64,000 bases of DNA, taken from positions 62,001 to 126,000 of the forward strand of contig JAXHLY010000003.1 of assembly GCA_034521715.1 (NCBI GenBank), in the 5' to 3' direction. The notes under the pieces were generated by a model, which was not told where the DNA came from, made no database searches, and worked only from the letters and a program-made list of their open reading frames with translations. Position numbers and translations under genes: made by a program. Shown here piece by piece: positions 29,365 to 40,150 of this stretch. The stretch's first letter is position 1, and each line of letters opens with the position of its first letter. The stretch comes from Methylohalomonas sp034521715 (lineage in GTDB: Bacteria > Pseudomonadota > Gammaproteobacteria > Methylohalomonadales > Methylohalomonadaceae).

Positions 29365-30706
29365 GCGCGCCAGCGAAAAATCCCGCCCGCATAACGTTCA
29401 GGCCGAGCAGTCCGTGCTCGGCGGCCTGATGCTCGACAACCGCGCCTGGGATGAAATCGCCGATCTCCTGCACGAGGAGGATTTCTACCGCAGAGGATCA
29501 CCGCCTCATCTTCCAGGCCATCGGCAGTCTAATCGGCGACGGCAAGCCCTGCCGATGTGATATCGCTATCGGAATGGTTGGACAATAACGGCCAGTTCGA
29601 CGATGCGGCGGTAGCAAGGAGTTCCTCGCCGCCTTCGCCGAGGAGCATCCCCAGCGCCGTCAACGTCCGTAGTTACGCAACTATCGTCCGCGAATGCTCC
29701 CTGCTGCGCGAAGCGGCCTGCATCGGGTATGACCTGGCTGCTGCGACAATGAGCAAGGACGGCCGTGAGCCGGCTGAAGCAATCGCGGAAGCACCAGCAC
29801 ACCTTCGACAGTCTCGGCCAGCGGCATGCCGTGGTCCTATCCGCGGCGGAGGCGGTGCAGCAGGGCCTGATTTGCTGGGCGAGATGGAACGCCGTCGTGA
29901 ATCGGGTAACGCTGGCGTGGGATCCCCAGCGGCCTGCCATCGCTGGATCAGGTGATGACATTGCTGGGTCCTAGACTACTGGTTGTTGCTGCCCGGCCCG
30001 GGGTCGGCAAAACCGCGTCGCCCTGCAGACTGCGCTTCATGCCGCCCAGACGTGGATACGATCGGTATCGTGTACGCTCGAAATGGGCACCGATAAACTC
30101 GCCGCCCGCGCATTGGCCTGCCGCCATAGAGTCGATTTCGGGTTGATGATGCAGGGCGAGGTAAATGCAGTCACGACCGCCGGCAAGCGTGAATGTACCA
30201 ATCAAGCTGTCGGTCAGCTGCCTTTTTGGCTGGACGCAGATACGACCACCCTGCAGGGTATTCAGGCGAGGATCAGCCGCTGGCGGCGCGAGCGTGGATC
30301 GACCTGGCCATCATCGATTACATCGGCCTCGTCGAAGCGCCTGGCAACAATCAACGCGAACGGCTGGGCGCCAGTCTCCAGAACCTTGAAGAGGCTCGCC
30401 AAGCGTCTTGATACTCCAATCATGGCACTGGCGCAGCTCAACCGAAACTCGGAGCGCGAAAATCGACATCCGCAATTATCCGATTTACGTGATTGTGGCG
30501 ACATTGAGCAGGATGCGGATGTGGTTCTCATGCTGCACGCCCAGCGTCGCGACATCATGGACGATGAGAAAAGCAAGACTCAGTTCGATGACTCGCTGGC
30601 AGTGGAGTTCGGTTTTCTGAAGAACAGAGTTGGACAAGTCAGGTGGCTGTTTGGATTCATGTTTCGAGGTCGATTCCAGCGATTTGAAGAGTTAGAGAAA
30701 CGATAG
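29361..30706 (+). CDS. DnaB-like replicative helicase of phage type (frameshifted)
   Basis: Hexameric replicative helicase. From the GTG at 29361 the N-domain reads RPHNVQAEQSVLGGLMLDNR and AWDEIADLLHEEDFY, the classic DnaB opening. Then VITLSEWLDNNGQFDDA and VRSYATIVRECSLLREAACI follow. The Walker A is visible as LLVVAARPGVGKTA near 29985. Walker B and later motifs follow with WIDLAIIDYIGLVEAPGNNQ, IMALAQLNRNSERENRHPQL, SDLRDCGDIEQDADVVLMLH and a terminal FGFLKNRVGQ. At least six frameshifts. It lies directly after the O-like gene, forming a self-contained replication module. Confidence 0.85.
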
Positions 30707-30734
30707 CGCAGACGCCGCATAACTGGAGAAAAAT

Positions 30735-30869
30735 ATGCTGGCCGTTGAAAAACAGATCAGCAATGCCAAGAATCGTATCGATAACGTCAGCGGTATGAAT
30801 GTGGTTGCACAAATCCTGTATAGGCGGGCAAGCATTAATGTAATGCCGGACAGTGGGGGTAATCTGTGA
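30735..30869 (+). CDS. Small hypothetical protein between dnaB-like gene and terS
   Basis: A 44-residue frame, MLAVEKQISNAKNRIDNVSG to SINVMPDSGGNL, starts 29 nt after the helicase and overlaps the terminase gene's GTG. The position suggests translation. No recognisable domain. Confidence 0.4.
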   Translation: MLAVEKQISNAKNRIDNVSGMNVVAQILYRRASINVMPDSGGNL

Positions 30870-31238
30870 AGCTGACCCCGAAACAGGAGAAGTTTTGCCG
30901 CAGAATTTGTCGAGCTGGGCGATGCCTCGGCGGCATATCGTGCCATCTATAAGACCGGCAACATGAAGCCTGCGACGATCAATCGAAGCGCGAAGGCCCT
31001 GCTGGACGACCGCAAGATCGCCGAGATCGATACGCTGCGGCAGGGACACCAACAGCGCCATGACCTCACAATCGACAAGTTGTCTGATCAGATTGAGCAG
31101 GCTCGTAAACTGGCGCTTGAACGAGGCCAGCCTGCTGCGGCTGTATCGGCTTGCCTGGCGAAAGCGAAATTGCATGGCCTGATAAACATCCCGTCATATT
31201 TGCTCGTGCCGATTTCATTCAAGTCGAACACTGACTGA
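30866..31238 (+). CDS. Phage terminase small subunit (one frameshift)
   Basis: DNA-recognition subunit of a packaging terminase. From the GTG at 30866 it reads VKLTPKQEKF, then one extra T (TTTT near 30894) breaks the frame. The corrected reading is FAAEFVELGDASAAYRAIYK, followed by MKPATINRSAKALLDDRKIA, EIDTLRQGHQQRHDLTIDKL and QPAAAVSACLAKAKLHGLI. This is the Terminase_2-like small-subunit pattern. About 124 codons, possibly slightly truncated at the C-terminus. No large terminase, portal or capsid gene follows, which fits a satellite or a decayed prophage. It might also redirect helper-phage packaging, which is inference. Confidence 0.75.
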
Positions 31239-31909
31239 ACAGGGCAAACAGGTGATCGCAGCAATGGGAAAAGGCGATATTGCACCAAGCGATGCAGCCT
31301 CAATGCTATACCGCCTTGGTGACGCAGGCCCGGGTGGTCGGAATCAAGACGAACTGGAGAAACCGTAGCGGAGCTGGAGGCGAAGCATGGCGATTGAACA
31401 GCGCGTACGAAGTTGGAGGACTGTAGCTCACGGCAAGGACCACACATTGCAACGCTGATCGACTTCGACAACGAGGGTGATGACATATTGATTGAGCATT
31501 ACTGCAAAGATACCGGTTGCCAGCGGCAGGATAGACAGTTTGTGATCGTTGTATTTGTCAAGCCAGACCATGAAGGGACGGAGGTAGCCCATGGCGATCA
31601 GACATCCAGATCCAGAAGCTTGAAATTGATCGTCAGCAGGGAATGCTACCTTGTCCCACGGAACAAATGACTGCAGATATAACCACAGAAAAGGTGTACA
31701 GGCTATACCGTCAGAGATTGAGTGCACCGCGCACCAGATGGAGTCAGATAAAGCTTTTACCGACGTTGCAAACTCCCGAGGTTTCACGTTGGTATTATAA
31801 GTTTATCCATGGTGAATGCGCAGGGTATGGAAACCAAGTAACCAAAGCAGGTCGCCATATACCATGGTTGCTACTTCATGGAGGGAGATCCTCAATTACA
31901 GGTCGTTAA
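31239..31909 (+). other. Region of short unrecognised frames
   Basis: About 670 bases after terS hold several short plus-strand frames, such as TTEKVYRLYRQRLSAPRTRW (31643-31909). They could be one or two frameshifted phage genes. No family signature was found on either strand. Confidence 0.3.
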
Positions 31910-31925
31910 CCAGTCTATTTTACGA

Positions 31926-32179
31926 TCATGACGCGGTTGCCGTCATCCCCACGTTGCGTTTGCCCTCCTCAATCTCGGCCTTCTGCTGTTCCTTCAACGT
32001 CTGCTTGAAGCTACCGGATGGATGTGACCGTTCCCAAACGGGGGCAGCGTCTGTTCGGCAGGGAAGATTTGTCGAGGGCTTCTGCTTGGTCATAGACTGC
32101 CGTTTTTCCTTTCTCATATCTTGGTTTCCGACATGGCACGAATCGAGCAATATTCCTGGCAGACTGTAATCTGCTGCTT
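31926..32179 (-). CDS. Small basic hypothetical protein
   Basis: A minus-strand frame with MRKEKRQSMTKQKPSTNLPC and SFKQTLKEQQKAEIEEGKRN, hydrophilic and strongly charged. It follows the HD-domain gene on the same strand. The start is uncertain, one of the two methionines in the quoted stretch. Not recognised. Confidence 0.3.
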
Positions 32180-32609
32180 TTATGAACAAGCCTCCAGCAA
32201 TGCTATCGCCTTCCGATATTTCTCGATACGTGCGTAGTCCTTTTCAGTAGGGTTGTTGATCCCGGCTTTGATCGCAATTGTCATAAAGGTCAGCCAGCTT
32301 GACCCGTCGTCCTATGGGATTGGCCGCTGCTCGGGAGACGAAATCATCGTAGGTCTCGCCGTCGCGCTTGGTCACGCACATGACGGCTGTCATAATCTCT
32401 TCCGAGAAGCCCTCCTGACGAAGGCGTTCGAATGACCAGCCCTCGCAGTCCTCTACCACGTCGTGGAGGACAGCGGTGATTCGCTCTGCCTCTGAATCCA
32501 GGCGTAGCATCATTCGGAGCGGGTGGATATTGTCGGGGGCACCGGCTTTATCGACCTGTCCTTCGTGTGCCTTGGCTGCCAAGGCAATGGCATGTTCAAG
32601 TGTGCTCAT
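32180..32609 (-). CDS. Stand-alone HD-domain hydrolase, SpoT/MESH1-like
   Basis: Single-domain metal-dependent phosphohydrolase resembling the hydrolase domain of SpoT and small alarmone hydrolases. Seen motifs: ALAAKAHEGQVDKAGAPDN near the start, HPLRMMLRL, AVLHDVVEDC holding the HD pair, and GRRVKLADLYDNCD. A frameshift near 32285 joins the end, INNPTEKDYARIEKYRKAIA, to a stop at 32180. About 143 codons. There is no synthetase domain. On a mobile island it could degrade ppGpp-like or other nucleotide signals. The chromosomal spoT in this window has the same HD motif order. Confidence 0.72.
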
Positions 32610-32788
32610 CATTCGTCCCGATAAGTCGTGGTGCTTTTCCTTCCCATAGTGCTTGTCACGAAGTCCATCACTGGGTTGCCGACATTATCGTCCTGGGCTA
32701 CTTGCGGGATCCGTCTTGTGTCTGACCTCAGTACCAGCCGCGCTGAAAGTGTAATGCACCGAACTCAATTTCACTTGCCGGATTTTTC

Positions 32789-33395
32789 TCACCAGTTGTG
32801 CGGTAGTTTGATGACCATGCCCGTGAACCCACCGGCCCCGGTGACATTGCCGCCGCGGCCGATGATGCCTGCGATGTTTTTGCTCGTAAGACTGCCGTGT
32901 TCCATCAGTTCCTCCGCCAGTAACCGGATCATCAGCCAGTATTTCGGATAAGCAATCAGGCGGCGCGTCTGGCGCCGTCGCGCTGGTCCAGGAGGGTATC
33001 GTGTCTATCTTCCGGCAGGCGGCAGTAGCGTGACAGGTAGTCATCGGGCCGCCTGAAGAAACCTGAACTCGTGCTCGGCGGCCACCAGGTCCAGACGCGC
33101 CCAGCGCAGCGGTTTGCCTTAACCTGGCCTCCGCCAGCGGGCCCGCCAGCAGGACCGGATCCGGGTACTTCGGTTCTTGAAGGTTCGTAACCAGGCTGCG
33201 CGGATGTTGCCAGGCGAGGGGGTGAGATCCGTGTGCGTGGAATGGCATGAAACCGAGGGTCTCGCCGGCTCCTCGATGGCGCCTGGAGATGGCCACGCTT
33301 TCTACGAAGATGCCCTGCTGGAGGGCAATCAACGCGTGGCCGGCTTCGTGGTAGGCAGCCAGTTCGAGATGAGATTTGTACCTGCCGGCATTCAT
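32789..33395 (-). CDS. M41-like zinc peptidase domain protein without AAA domain (frameshifted)
   Basis: Starts MNAGRYKSHLELAAYHEAGH; the HEAGH motif is the HExxH zinc site typical of FtsH-family M41 peptidases. ALIALQQGIFVESVAISRRH and GETLGFMPFHAHG follow. After frameshifts near 33120 and 32960 the end reads LLAEELMEHGSLTSKNIAGI and GAGGFTGMVIKLPHNW, stopping at 32789. About 200 codons, so the AAA ATPase part of FtsH is missing. Such short M41-like proteins occur on integrated elements; the substrate is unknown. Confidence 0.65.
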
Positions 33396-33595
33396 ATGCC
33401 GCCTGTCTGAGTCAGGCGCTCAAACGGGAGTACCTTTGCCGAAGGGCCGAGCTGTACAGGCTCATCAGGATTGTAATCGTCCACCGAGTTGCCGGCGGTC
33501 GACGGCCTATCACCGTCCAGGAATACGGTACGGTGAGAGGGCAACCGTACAACCTTGCGAATCGCGTGTCAGGGCGTAGGTGGCCGGTATCTCGC

Positions 33596-33826
33596 TCATG
33601 GGTTTGTCACCTTCTTAGTGCTATTACCCTTTGGATCTTCTGTCTCGCCCTCAAACAGGGCCTGCTGCTCTGGAATGGGGATCCCGAGCTGTTCGCATCG
33701 CTCCCGGATCAGCAGCTCGATCCAGTTCGCCAGGCTGCGGTGGTCCCGGTTGGCGGCCTCGCGGGCGGCCTCTTTGAGCCCCGGGTCGATGCGGAGATTG
33801 AGGGTGGCGATTTTCTTCGGCGGCAT
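33596..33826 (-). CDS. Ribbon-helix-helix DNA-binding protein (Arc-like)
   Basis: An intact 76-residue frame. MPPKKIATLNLRIDPGLKEA gives the N-terminal strand and first helix; AANRDHRSLANWIELLIRER gives the second helix, with the SxANWIE pattern of Arc/MetJ-type repressors. The tail is hydrophilic. Probably a local transcriptional repressor for the minus-strand genes or for the adjacent recombinase, which is divergent from it. Confidence 0.72.
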   Translation of the reverse strand: MPPKKIATLNLRIDPGLKEAAREAANRDHRSLANWIELLIRERCEQLGIPIPEQQALFEGETEDPKGNSTKKVTNP

Positions 33827-33957
33827 GGCTTGCGCTCGTTGACTGCTTGCAGTAATCTAACGCAGATGTAACAAAACACAAAGCATGGGATAGCCATCAT
33901 TAACTTTCCCGAAATGAGCCGATAACGGGAAAGTACCGAAGGAAGAGGCACGCAAAA

Positions 33958-34574
33958 ATGGGCAAGCCAGCAGATGTGGTACCCCTCCACCAACCACCGT
34001 TCGGGAGAGTTACCCCGCCGTCGGACAAATGCCAAGAACCCGCAGCCGCGAGTCTTGACCGCCGACGAGGTCCAGGCCCTGCAGAAGGCGGCGGCAAGTC
34101 TTGGCCGGCACGGAATACCGCGACGCGACCCTGATCCTGCTGGCCTACCGTCATGCTCTGCGCGTGTCGGAACTGGTCAATTTCGCTCAGGAACAGGTGG
34201 ATCTGAAACAGGGCCTGCTCTATGTCACCCGCCGCCAACGGCACGCCATCCGCATCCGCTGCGCGGCCCGGAACTGCGCGCCCTGCAACGACTGAAGCGA
34301 GACTACCCGGTTACGCCCTATGTCTTCGTCACCGAGCGCCGGGGCCCGATGACGGCGTCGAACGTGCGCAAGCTGGTGGCGCGGGCCGGCCAGGCCGCGG
34401 GCCTGGCGTTCCCGGTCCATCCGCACATGCTCCGCCACGCCTTAGCTTGCACTGGCCAATGACGGCCAGGACACCAGGGCGCTAACATTACCTGGGCCAT
34501 CGCAACATCCAGCACACGGTGCGGCCTACACTGAGTTGAACGCCAAACGCTTCATTGGATTTTGGCAGGACTAG
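33958..34574 (+). CDS. Short tyrosine recombinase/integrase (frameshifted)
   Basis: Second recombinase in the island. Segments in three frames combine: QPRVLTADEVQALQKAAASL, YRDATLILLAYRHALRVSEL (box I arginine in ALRVSEL), VNFAQEQVDLKQGLLYVTRR, PVTPYVFVTERRGPMTASNV, FPVHPHMLRHA (box II HxxR), ALANDGQDTRAL and AAYTELNAKRFIGFWQD with the catalytic-tyrosine region. About 205 codons, like the FimB/FimE-type short recombinases. At least three frameshifts (about 34105, 34240 and 34450). It marks the junction between the phage-like and defence parts of the island. Confidence 0.75.
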
Positions 34575-34996
34575 CGGACTGGTCTTCAGGGGGGTAGCAT
34601 CTAGGTTAGGACTTCGAAAACCGGGAACAATCACTGAACCTGTTGGGCTATCTGTCAGTAGTACTGGGATCGGGTTGCTTAAGCTTTGGAGGGACTAACC
34701 TCGTGCCTCCATGGCCGTGTTCCCTCCCTGGGTTATCGCTCGGTTTGCAGATTGCAGTACTATGGAAATCAAGTACTTGCGAAATCCGCGGCAGATTATA
34801 GGCAGTTTCGTCGTATTAGAATGCGACAATTTCACAAGATACAATTTAAGTTAGATGGAAGCCAGATTCAATCGCAAACGGCTACTTTCGACCAAAGCGG
34901 ACGCAATCAAGCAAACTTCCCACAGAATCCACTCAGAATTCTCAGCACTTGAATTTAACGAAACCCCGAGAAGATTTAAGCGGTTTTGAAGAAGCA
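34575..34996. other. Intergenic stretch before the Avs gene
   Basis: About 420 bases without a recognisable gene. The avs promoter should lie here, but I do not see a convincing -35/-10 pair. A TTG at 34949 could extend the Avs start by 16 codons. Confidence 0.35.
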
Positions 34997-37900
34997 ATGA
35001 TAGAGATTAACTTTACAAATATTCGCGCTTTTGACGGTAGCCAGAACTCCGGCTTTGAAGAGCTGGTTTGCCAGTTAGCGCATTTGAAGAAACCGGCAAA
35101 CGCTAAGAGGTTCGTAAGAAAAGAGGGCGCAGGCGGGGATGCAGGGGTCGAGTGCTACTGGATTCTGGTTGATGACAGTGAAATTTGCTGGCAGGCCAAG
35201 TACTTCACGGGAGAAATGAACTCTTCTCGCTGGGGCCAGCTTGATGAGTCATTTGAAACAGCCCTGTCCAAGCATCCTAATATGAGCACCTATGTTGTTT
35301 GTTTGCCGCTCGATAAGACCGATAGTAGAAAGACCGGCAAAGGCGGTAAGACGGTTACGTCGGTGGAGGATGAGTGGAGGGCGCGCGTTGAGAAGTGGAC
35401 TACATCTGCTACTGCGGCTGGACGAACGATAGCGTTTGAGTTTTGGGGCAAGCATGAATTTACGGCCATGCTCGCCATTGATGATCCCAGATATTCAGGG
35501 CGGCGTCTTTATTGGTTTAACGAACCGGACCTGCGCTCAGAGACTCTTCGCCATCTGGCTCTAAAAGAGCAGGGAGACTCTGGGTGACCGGTTCACGCCT
35601 GAGTTTCACGTAGATTTGCCGATTGCCAGGCAGTTTGACGGGCTTTGCGCCAATGATGGCTGGTGGTCGGAAATCTCTGCTCAGAAGGCAGAACTTGAAG
35701 AACAGCATGACCGGTTCATCCGGTTTGTCACTAGCGACAGGATTGAAGGTGCCAATGGAATTGACCTGACCGGGTTGGAGAGCGCATATACGGCATTTAT
35801 GGCGCTACTAACGACTTGGCTGCAGAATAGACCTGCCAGTTACGATCTGAACATGCTGAAAGAGGCACTGCAACACATAGATCAGCCGTTTCGGGACCTT
35901 CGCGACTTGATCGAAGGGAAGACATTTAAGGAAGAGTCTGGCAGCAGAGACTTCCGTCACTATTCGGGAAGCTTTTACAGCCCTCTCAGAGAACTTGAGA
36001 GAATTCTTAAATCCCGTAAAGCACAAGCTTACGAAGTAGGGGCAGCGCTCCTCCCACGGCGAAGCGGGAATTGGGAAATCACACCTTCGATGCGATCTGG
36101 CGCTTCAGAGGGCGGATGAGAGCTCTGCCAACTATTTTCTTACTCGGGGCACAGTACGGCGGCGGAAACCCGCTTGATTTTGTACAGACAAAGTCTCGAC
36201 TTACATCAATTTAGCAATAATCAGGTTTTAGGGGCAATCGATGCTGCCGGAGAGGCCCGAAACTGCCGGGCATTGATCGTCATTGATGCCATTAATGAAG
36301 GGCCGTGCCGCGATCAATGGCGGGATTTTATAAGAGGTTTTTTGTCCGATATCTCAAGGTTTGAAAATATCTCGCTTCTGATTAGCTGCCGTTCAACCTA
36401 TTGCCGGTATATGTTGCCGGATAGTGTCGATGAGAATTGTCTCGTTCAGATTCATCATCAAGGTTTCCAGGGGTTTGAGCACCGCGCCGCAGAGAAGTAT
36501 CCCTCTGCGCAGGGGATTTCCAAGCCTATACACCTATTCTTGCGCCGGAATTTTCAAATCCGCTTTTTCTGAAAACCTGTTGTAAAGCTCTCAGAAGCTC
36601 CGGACAGAGGTCTTTCCCAAAGGGGCTAAGTGGATCAACACAGCTTTTCGAGTTCTACCTGGAAAGCGTTGAAAATACGATTGCAGTGAGGAAGCAGTAC
36701 AACCCTGCGGAAAAAATCGTGCAGAACGCGTTGCTCGGATTTTCTTCGAGGCTTTATCCCGATCATCTCTCGGGAATTCCTATCGGTGATGCACGTAAGC
36801 TCATTAATGATTTTGATATCGCTCCGCAAAAGGGCGGAGATGATCTTTTCAGTCTTCTTCTGCATGAAGGCGTCCTTGCCGAAGATATTTCCTACGAAGA
36901 CGATAAGAACGGTCATCCCGTCATACGTTATACCTATGAACGGTTTAGTGACGTGCTCGTGGCACGGCAGATACTCGGCGACCATGATAGCAGTACCGTC
37001 GCAACGATATTTTATGAAGAGGAGCCTCTTGGCCAGATATTGAGGGATCGAGGCGTCTATCAGGTTGTCGGAATAGCTGAGGCCTTGTTCATCGCTATTG
37101 CCGAGAAGTTTAAGATCGAACTCATTGATTCGATACCCGGCGACGTGCGAAAGTCTCCCCTTGGCAAATCAGTGAACTATTTGAAAATACTGTTCTCTGG
37201 CGCTCACCGGATTCGTTTCTGATAGAACGCTCGAAATCTTGAACAAAAATGTCGGTAATACGGAGTATTCGAGCCCGGCGTTAGATATTTTGCTTAAGCT
37301 TTCTACCGAACCCGACCATCCTTGGAATGCCCGGCTTCTTCATAGAAACCTGATAGACAAAGAGATTGCGGAGCGTGACCATTTCTGGTCTATCCGTATT
37401 GCGAGGGGAGATAGCTCAGAAGAGGATGGGCATGAATCGACTGAGCGGACACTGATTGAATGGGCCTGTTTCGGCGGATATCCGTGATGCCGAAGATGAG
37501 CGAATCCGTCTATGCGCGGTTGTTTTGTTGTGGTTCCTGACAACATCGAACCGCAAGGTAAGAGACTGCGCCACCAAGTCGCTCGTGCGCCTTTTTGTTG
37601 AAAGGCCCCAGATTATCGAAGGCCTGTTTTCCGAATTTTGTGATGTTAACGATCTATATCTTGTCGAGAGGCTATACGCCGCTATTTACGGCGCGCCGTA
37701 TACAATATCGAAGAGGATACAGTTATTACTGATATTGCAAAGCTTGCGTTCGACAAACTCTTCGCGGACGGGCAGCCTATCCCTCACATCCTTCTCAGGG
37801 ATTATGCCAGGGGCGTACTCGAACGGGCGCTCTCGAAAGGCGTGTTGCCTGAGGGAGATACCCTCAATCATTCAGGCCGCCATATAGTAGTGCCTGGCCC

Positions 37901-39527
37901 CTGGACAATCCAACTAAAGAAGAGATCGACGAACTCACAGCCGATGAGGATTATTCAGATATCAAGAGTTCACTGATGGGATTTCCGGGCGATTTCGGGA
38001 ACTACACAATGAGCTGTGTCCATGATTGGTCTTCAACACCTATCGATCAAGATGAGATTCAAAATGGCTACGAGTTAAAGGTCCGGTTTGCCGAAGAGTT
38101 TCTCGATGGTGACCTTAAAGAGGAGTTTCTCGCATTCATCGGGCCGGAGAAAAGTGAGCCTGTCAATATTGAAGAATGGCTGGCTCAATTAAAAGGCGAA
38201 GGGGATTACGAGCGGCCTTCTGATGAAGACATTCGAAGAAGAAGGGACGAACGCGAAGCGTTCTTGGACAGAATCGGAGAAAATCTCGATAGTCAAGGGC
38301 AGGAAGTATTTACGGGTGGCTAACCGGCCTCGCTAATGATCGACCTGCGGACTTTAGCCGCAAGTGGGCACAGCGCTGGGTATGCAAGCGCGCCTATAAA
38401 ATGGGATGGGATAAGGAACGGTTTTCAGCATTCGAGCGCTCCTGTTCACGCGGGCGCGGCGAAGGTCCCCCTGCAAGTGCAATGGAACGCGTCGGCAAGA
38501 AGTACCAATGGATAGGGCTTTATGAGTTTCTTGCTCACTTATCAGACAATATGCACTGGATTGATCGCGGGTATAGTGATCTTGAAGATCGAGTTTATTA
38601 TGGACCGTGGCAACTATCCAGGCGTGACATTGATCCCACCAATTGGCTTCGAAAGAGTGGCGAGTACCGGACGTTCCACAATGAACAGACGACTTGGTGG
38701 CAACCCTACCGCTTTCCTATCGATCAATTGCAAGAGTTAGAGGATCAGAAATCCTATCTATGGGATCGGGAAAATCTACCGGATTTTTCTCAACTCCTGA
38801 CCGCGAGTAAATCTGCTAAAGATCAAAGAGTGGTATGTTGTAAGGGGTTTTTGGTCTCAGAAACAAGGGAAATCCGAAAAAAATAAAAAGGCCCCGCGAC
38901 TTGATTGCTGGTTCAGGATAAATTCCGTCATAGTAAGTGAAAGCGATTTTAATAAGGTAAAAAGGAAGACCTCCAAAGAAAGTTTGATTGATCCCCATAC
39001 TGTCTCGATTCCCAAAATTAGCGATGGATTTCTGGGTGAATATCCCTGGCATCCAGTTTACGATCAGCTATCCAATTGGCAGGACGTAGATTCTGACTTT
39101 CATGATCTTATTCCCGTAAAACACATTGTCCCTGTATCGGAATATTTCTCGGGAGCGGGGAAACTTCGATCATTCCATAGATGAAACGTTGTCGATTTAC
39201 CTGCCGGCCAAGGAATTGGTTAATGAACTTGGAATGGAAAGGGTGCCAAATGAGTTCGGAAACTGGAGGGTGGGAGAAGATATTGTTTTCACTGACCCCA
39301 GCGTTGAAGAATACGGACCAAGCTACGCCTTGATGCAAACAGATGCACTGAACGAATGGATGGCAAAGAATAATTTGAAGATTCTATGGCTCATTGGAGG
39401 AGAAAAACAGCTTTTTGCTTCGGAATTGGGATCGAGCGAGTTCTTTGGCCGCTTGGTCTATAGCGGCGTCTATTGGCTGGAAAATGATCGTCCCGTTGGG
39501 AATTTGCATTTTCGTAAAGAGGAATAA
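34997..39527 (+). CDS. avs: Avs-type STAND NTPase with N-terminal Cap4/DUF4297-like nuclease
   Basis: Giant antiphage sensor. Known Avs proteins bind a phage terminase or portal and activate an N-terminal effector. The start MIEINFTNIRAFDGSQNSGF leads into a PD-(D/E)xK-like nuclease of Cap4 type, with GAGGDAGVECYWILVDD and ICWQAKYF (Asp and QxK). The NTPase P-loop is at about 36058-36090 (GEAGIGKSHL after correcting one extra C). GAQYGGGNPLDFVQTKSRLT follows, then Walker B-like ALIVIDAINEGPCRDQW near 36275 and LLISCRSTYCRYMLP. A long helical-repeat sensor fills the rest, to GGEKQLF and VYWLENDRPVGNLHFRKEE. About 1,510 codons with at least eight frameshifts. The Cap4 domain suggests Avs2 or Avs3; subtype not settled. 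A TTG start at 34949 is possible. Confidence 0.85.
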
Positions 39528-40150
39528 ATCATACGCCTGACAGAAGACCGTAGGACTGCTTCAAGAATACAGTCGATAGAGGCCCTGAACCAGCTAAAGA
39601 ACTATAGTCATAATGGGATTCTACCCAGTTTTGCGTTATCGTGTTGAACGGACCGTATAGAGTGGAGCACGAGATCAATCCAAGGACTACTGAGCTACGG
39701 AGGATCGCGAGTCTAAGCCACCTTTGGTGCCAAGCGGCGGCCCTGGGTGAGAGGGTTGCATTTCGGCTGCTTCGGCTAACTGCGGGAGCGGGAATTATCG
39801 TTCGGTTTTTCCGATCTTGGTTGTTCAAGAAAATTGCAGGCGAAACTCTCGGTAACCGTTAAGGTAATTTTGACGTTGCTCTGGTCTTATTGGCGGGGCT
39901 TCTGGCCGGAGTTTGGTGGTCTAATTCCATTTGGCGATGGCTCTGGGTGAGTTTGGACCGAAACGGAATCAGGGCTATCAAGCAGGCTTGGCGAGAGCAG
40001 CAAGCCAACACCAAGAGGCTCCTAGGATACAATTACTGGCCGTTGCGGACACAATGTGTTAGCCACGTCAACAATTAGCTCTAGGCGACGCTGGCACACG
40101 TTGGCTACCTGTGTGGAAGCTCGCCTCGGCGCAGGCGCTGTACATCTAAA
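39528..40150. other. Intergenic or degraded stretch between avs and AIPR
   Basis: About 620 bases with short frames on both strands and no family signature. The N-terminus of the AIPR gene could begin in its right-hand end. Confidence 0.35.

Noticed and set aside
30866..31909. Terminase large subunit following terS
   Set aside because: No Walker A/B or nuclease motifs of a large terminase could be found in any frame in the following 1 kb.
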